From: Tachypleus tridentatus | Taxonomy: Eukaryota; Arthropoda; Merostomata; Xiphosura; Limulidae | Assembly: GCF_004210375.1 (NCBI RefSeq) | Contig: NC_134833.1 | Span: forward strand, 140,794,127 to 140,858,126 | Length of the DNA stretch: 64,000 nucleotides | Direction: 5' to 3' | Shown here: positions 59,798-64,000 of the stretch, piece by piece | How positions within the stretch are numbered: position 1 is the stretch's first letter | Layout: every line of letters begins with the position of its first letter | Made by a program: the position numbers and the translations under genes | Notes under the pieces: generated by a model | Told to the model about the DNA's origin: nothing | The model's database searches: none | What the model saw: only the letters and a program-made list of their open reading frames with translations

Positions 59798-60062
59798 TTA
59801 TTCAACAACATTGGGAGCTGCATTAGGTTTGTTTCTGAAATCACCATTAACTACAGGAATGCTATCTCCATCTTGTACTCGAATATTTGGGTTAAAGTGA
59901 GGGTCTAGCATAGGATCATATTCAGCACTGGCACGTCCCCAGCGGAGTGACAAAAGCACTAATGTACACAACCCTATAGACACTAAGACTGCAATTATTA
60001 TCCAACGTTTGTACAGGTGAGGTTGACCTCTCCGTTTTTTGTTGCCGGTGGAAGTACGGGAT
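59798..60062 (-). CDS. Terminal exon of the membrane protein (exon c)
   Basis: Acceptor TTTTCATCAG; enters with one base completing a Lys codon left open by exon b. 87 residues and a stop, including the only membrane span. Confidence 0.88.
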
Positions 60063-63000
60063 CTGATGAAAAGTGTTAAAAACAGTTATTCCATATAATC
60101 TTTTAATTCCTCAAAAAATATAATTCACTGAAACTCACATTTGGTTACACCAGTTAAAATGGCAGATTAAATTGTGTGTAACACCTATATTAAAATAATA
60201 TTTTTTTGTTAAGTATATAAAATGACATCATCTATTATATGGCTATATATAATTCATGTCCATAGTTTTTTTTTCTTGTAAATCTAACAAGCATGGTTTT
60301 AATTGGAATTTATATATATTTTGATGCCTTAGCATTCATAAATAAAGATTTTAAAATGTTACTTGAAATAAGACTACAGTTTAAGGTGTTTTTTTGCCTG
60401 AGATTTCTATAAGTTTTGTCCAATTCCTCATTAATCCCTATTATGAACCACTACTGTTGATAACAATAGTTATAAGACACTGTATGTTTTGTGGATGTTA
60501 TTATTCTATGTTCTGTACTGAATATCTGAAACAGATAAAAAATCAGTGCAGAACTAATAACAGTTCTTACAAAACTTTCTCAGTAAGAAATGCATGCAAG
60601 TTGTATACAAGTTATGCGATCCAATACCTTGTTTTATCAATAACTTGAGCTATTTGTTCAGTGAGTGTTCATAGCTTGTGTATGTTTAGCAGTTAAACAC
60701 AGATCAAAAGGTGATACAAAGAGATTTAAGCTGTCACAAGACTGTGACCATTTACAATAAATTTAATTTTTGTTATAATCTGCAGTCATTCCAGAAAATA
60801 AAAATAGGTTGTTTACATTTATTTTGTGATGAATACAAGGTCAGTAATATGGAATGAGCCCAAATAATGTTATAGTAGAGAAAATAGTGAATGAAATGTA
60901 AATTATTCCTGAAAAATATTATATTCATTAAATAGGTTCCAGAGGTTATAAAATTAAATCTGAAAACAGTGGGATGAAATAACTATGTTAAACCTTAACA
61001 TGAAAATTACCTTGCATTCAGACTGATTCAGTACGTTCACAGACAAATCTCAATTAAAAAATCTGATTTTTGTGTATGAAACTTATTGTTTAACTAAAAG
61101 CTTGTCAAATTTTGTAAAGATAGGCTTACTGAATTAGAAGCTACATTATGTCTAGTTTAATGATTGTATGTTGATTAAAATATCAGTCAGAAGTGACTAG
61201 ACAGCGACTTAGCATAAGTTAAACTAATATTGACTCACTTATTTCAGAAACAAGAATGCATATTTTTGTTGCAAATGAATGTCAAGATATTTTGAATTAA
61301 GTAAAATTTAATAAGAGGTACTTACACAGCTGATTGATGAGATTTATATACACAAAAGAACACTTTGTGAACAAAACAAAGTCAAGAAATTAAGTTCAGG
61401 TTTTTAAACTTCATATACCATTTAATATTATGAGCCCTTTTCCTCATTATATTTAGTTTGTGTTAAGATGTTTGAAAATTTGTTGTTGTAAATTAGTGTC
61501 TTTTTTTTTGTCGAGTTTTGAAACAGTTTAAATCAATATTTAAACAAAGAACACATGACATAACTATGTTCTGTATAACTATGCTGTATACAACAGACTT
61601 TGTATACATATAGTCACTGCTATAAAACAAATCTATAATAAATTTATTATTTGAGAAGACATGCCACTGTTAAGGTTTCTTTCATGTATTTCAAATAACA
61701 TTACATAAATAAAGTGTATTACTCTCAGTACAGCATTACCAATAGACATGCATCACATTTAGTAGAAGAACAAGAAATAATATTCTATGTGTATCTGCCA
61801 AGTTTAATTTGTGACTGAGTTATAGAGTGAAAATAGTGTGAAAAACTGGTCCTATATTAACAAATAGGAACTTTTTGGATTTTTATAACCTTGACCCCCC
61901 AAAAAACTATTCACTTCTAAATTAGGTCACAGTCCAAATGCATCTTATGCTCAAATTCATTTAGCTCTTTGAAAAATCTCAGAAAAATCTTACTGCAAAC
62001 ACACACAAGGGGGAAAACATGACCTTTGTCCACTTTCAGTGGTGGATGTAGCCAACTAAAGTAACACACATTTAACACTTCCTCACTGTAAATATTTTAA
62101 CAGGTACCTACTTAAACCATCTAGCAAACCATTCTAGTGCAGAGCGGCGTTTATACTTGTCTTCATCATGGTCAACAGGCGAGGCACAAAAGCTATCATC
62201 CAAAGTAGCATCATAAACCTTCCTAGTTGATGACAGATACTGACCTGGATGGTTTGGAATATATGTGATTAGAATTTCTACTACAAGCAAAATACTAATT
62301 TCTAAATAAATTATAATATACACTAAAGTTTCATTCACTTTCCCTCACCAAGTGACTAAAACAGTTTCATGCCTTTGAAAGAGAAGAATGAAACGAACAT
62401 TTGGATTCCAGAATCTACATCATTATCTGCATTTGGCTTAAAGATAGCAATTTTTCTTTCATATGTCAAGAGACATGTTAATGTAAATAAAAACTGTAGT
62501 ACAAAAACTATATATAGACATGAGGTGGATCATCAAGCATATTGGTACACAAATTTTCTGTCTTTTTATTCCTGCCAACATTAATTATGAAAGTTCTTCA
62601 ACTTTTCCATTCTGTTGCTGGTGAGAGAAAGTGTGTAAAATGTTACACATTACAATGAACTATTGTTTGTTGACAATATAAACTTGATGTGTAAACCTAC
62701 TCAAAAAAAGAAATTTTCAGTTACATTATTAACGATATAAAAATACAAACTTAATTCTTTAAGTCCTATACCACAAAAATGTTCAGCCACCTTGCAAGTG
62801 AAGCAAATATTGTTGGAAAAATACTGACAATTGTAGTACTAATGACAATGGGTTACTATTTCTTTGTGTGGTCTTATGATACTAAAACTATCATTTTAGC
62901 TACTAAGTGAAAAGTAATACAAACCTGTGTAAAGCACTACAAAAATAAATCTTTCAAACATACAGGCAATGATAAAATAATACAGTACTCGAGTACTAAA

Positions 63001-63344
63001 CACCATTAATAAAATGAGAAATTAAAAAGTATGGTACAACATGACATAAACATGGTACAAAACCACATACTTTCATGATATACATGAATTATACATTAAA
63101 ACAGTAAATTCTGATACAAACCTGCTGTAAAAGGGCCTGTGACACTGAAATGGTCAGCTCTGTTGTTGGCAACAGCATCCACTGTAACCAGATTATATGA
63201 TGTGGTTGTTTTTGGACTTGAAGACATTTCTGGTTGACAACCTGGTGGGGCCAAAACATTACACTGGTTTGTTCCAGTTGCTGGAGATGAGTCATTTGGA
63301 AGTTGTCTTGTTTGATTTTTTTCTATCATAATGTTCCCATCAAT
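59798..63344 (-). CDS. C-terminal part of an unrecognised single-pass membrane protein (three exons)
   Basis: Three exons join in phase: 63344-63122, 62244-62112, 60062-59798. Together they give the last 206 residues; upstream exons lie beyond the window. Exon a is polar and Ser/Thr/Asn-rich (IDGNIMIEKNQTRQLPNDSS…). Exon b ends RRSALEWFARWF. Exon c starts basic (SRTSTGNKKRRGQPHLYKR), then a single span IIIAVLVSIGLCTLVLLSL, then an acidic and polar tail with EYDPMLDPHFNPNIRVQDGD, ending NAAPNVVE. The positive charge before the span and lack of it after suggest the N-terminal part is cytosolic and the last ~45 residues are luminal or outside. Donors and acceptors are canonical: CAG|GTTTGT, AA|GTAGGT, TATCAG, CCATCCAG and TTCATCAG. 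I do not recognise the family. Confidence 0.85.
60063..62111. other. Intron of the membrane-protein gene
   Basis: Two kilobases of AT-rich sequence in which I see no exon, SINE or other repeat. Confidence 0.5.
62112..62244 (-). CDS. Penultimate exon of the membrane protein (exon b)
   Basis: Acceptor CCATCCAG, donor AA|GTAGGT. Encodes QYLSSTRKVYDATLDDSFCA, then SPVDHDEDKYKRRSALEWFA and RWF. Phases fit both neighbours. Confidence 0.88.
63122..63344 (-). CDS. Upstream exon of the membrane protein (exon a)
   Basis: Acceptor TTTTTTTTATCAG, donor ACAGCAG|GTTTGT. 74 codons of low-complexity polar sequence. It enters in phase 0 with ATT, so either more exons precede it or ATG at 63329 is the start; the former is likelier because a good acceptor sits directly before it. 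Confidence 0.8.
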
Positions 63345-63599
63345 CTGATAAAAAAAAAGAAATAAAAGACTCCTAGGAAAACTTTGTAAAAGTAATATAA
63401 AATAAATATGTTCAAAGTTTAATTTCTGACTAAAACTTGACTTTATATTGCTATTAAAAAATCATTTTCTTAAAGGTACAACTTAAAGACAGATTTGAAC
63501 ACTTGGAATCTTTTTTCAATTTTGCTTAGTTTAGAACATGTTAGTTATATGGTATTAAACCAGAGACCCAAACTTAGGGTTAGAGGGTCTGAGCACTGG

Positions 63600-63877
63600 G
63601 GCCTGGCATGGCCAGGTGGTTAAGGCACTTGACTAGTAATCTGAGGGTCATGGATTCAAAATTCTCTTAACACTAAAAATGGTCGCCTTTTCAGCCGTAG
63701 GGGATTATAATGTGATTGTCAAACCCACTATTCTACTGGGGATAAAAGAGTAGTTCACTAGTTGGTGGTGGGTGGTGATGACTAGTTGCCTTCCCTCTAG
63801 TCTTATACTGCAAAATTAGGGACTGCTAGTGCAGATAGCCCTCGTGTAGCTTTTCGTAAAATTCAAAACAAACCAAA
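63600..63877 (+). mobile_element. Family-1 SINE, full length
   Basis: Head GCCTGGCATGGCCAGGTGG, body, and AATTCAAAACAAACCAAA tail. It sits in the intron upstream of exon a, antisense to that gene. Confidence 0.9.
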
Positions 63878-64000
63878 TCACTATAGCGGTGAGAAAGAAA
63901 TCTCTCTTACCTTGCTTAAAAATTTGGCTTTGATTGATAGAAGTGTTTATAAAAACAACAAATTTTAATTATGGCAAGCAAAAACCACAGAAAAAGCTAC

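Noticed and set aside
63912-64000. Possible further upstream exon of the membrane-protein gene, ending at a good donor (CAAG|GTAAGAG)
   Set aside because: In the required phase a stop codon lies about 40 bases upstream and no convincing acceptor follows it. Sequence beyond the window is needed to judge.

Overview
The window is AT-rich animal DNA with long introns, two cellular genes that can be read with confidence, the 3' part of a third, and dense old mobile-element debris. Two related families of tRNA-derived SINEs occur throughout. Their shared 3' tail (…GATAGCCC…GTAGCTTTGCGC…AAACAAAC) is one I associate with horseshoe crabs (Xiphosura). The protein sequences fit an arthropod, so the likeliest source is a horseshoe crab or a close chelicerate; this is inference from the repeats, not proof.

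Layout. 1-14.2 kb: no host gene seen. It is an old, heavily eroded tandem duplication (about 1-8.2 kb and 10.9-14.2 kb), with a hAT transposase relic and SINEs between the copies. 14.2-16.8 kb: no recognisable feature. 16.84-18.62 kb, minus: an intronless CLCC1 homologue (ER chloride channel CLIC-like 1) whose frame is interrupted once, near the C-terminus, at a C homopolymer. 18.6-25.4 kb: transposon fragments, SINEs and a CR1-like LINE that has lost its 3' half. 25.7-27.95 kb: copy 1 of a 2.26-kb direct repeat.

28.8-51.5 kb, minus: a complete nine-exon RCE1 gene (CAAX prenyl protease 2). Exon by exon, the splice sites and phases join into a 289-residue protein with all catalytic residues. 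Its introns hold several young tandem duplications, an 11-copy 31-bp minisatellite, a SINE hairpin, a Penelope-like endonuclease fragment, and a repeat array that starts on an exon's own 3' end. 51.7-53.8 kb: SINE cluster. 53.8-56.05 kb: copy 2 of the 2.26-kb repeat, same orientation, so RCE1 sits between near-identical direct repeats. 56-59.8 kb: SINEs and non-coding DNA.

59.8-63.35 kb, minus: the last three exons of an unrecognised single-pass membrane protein; its 5' part lies beyond the window.

The three genes are on one strand. Both named products are ER membrane proteins, but nothing here suggests that they form a pathway. I found no convincing new multi-gene system. The most interesting items are the repeat-flanked RCE1 locus, the repeat array rooted in RCE1 exon 7, the duplicated exon-5 segment, and the intronless CLCC1 copy.
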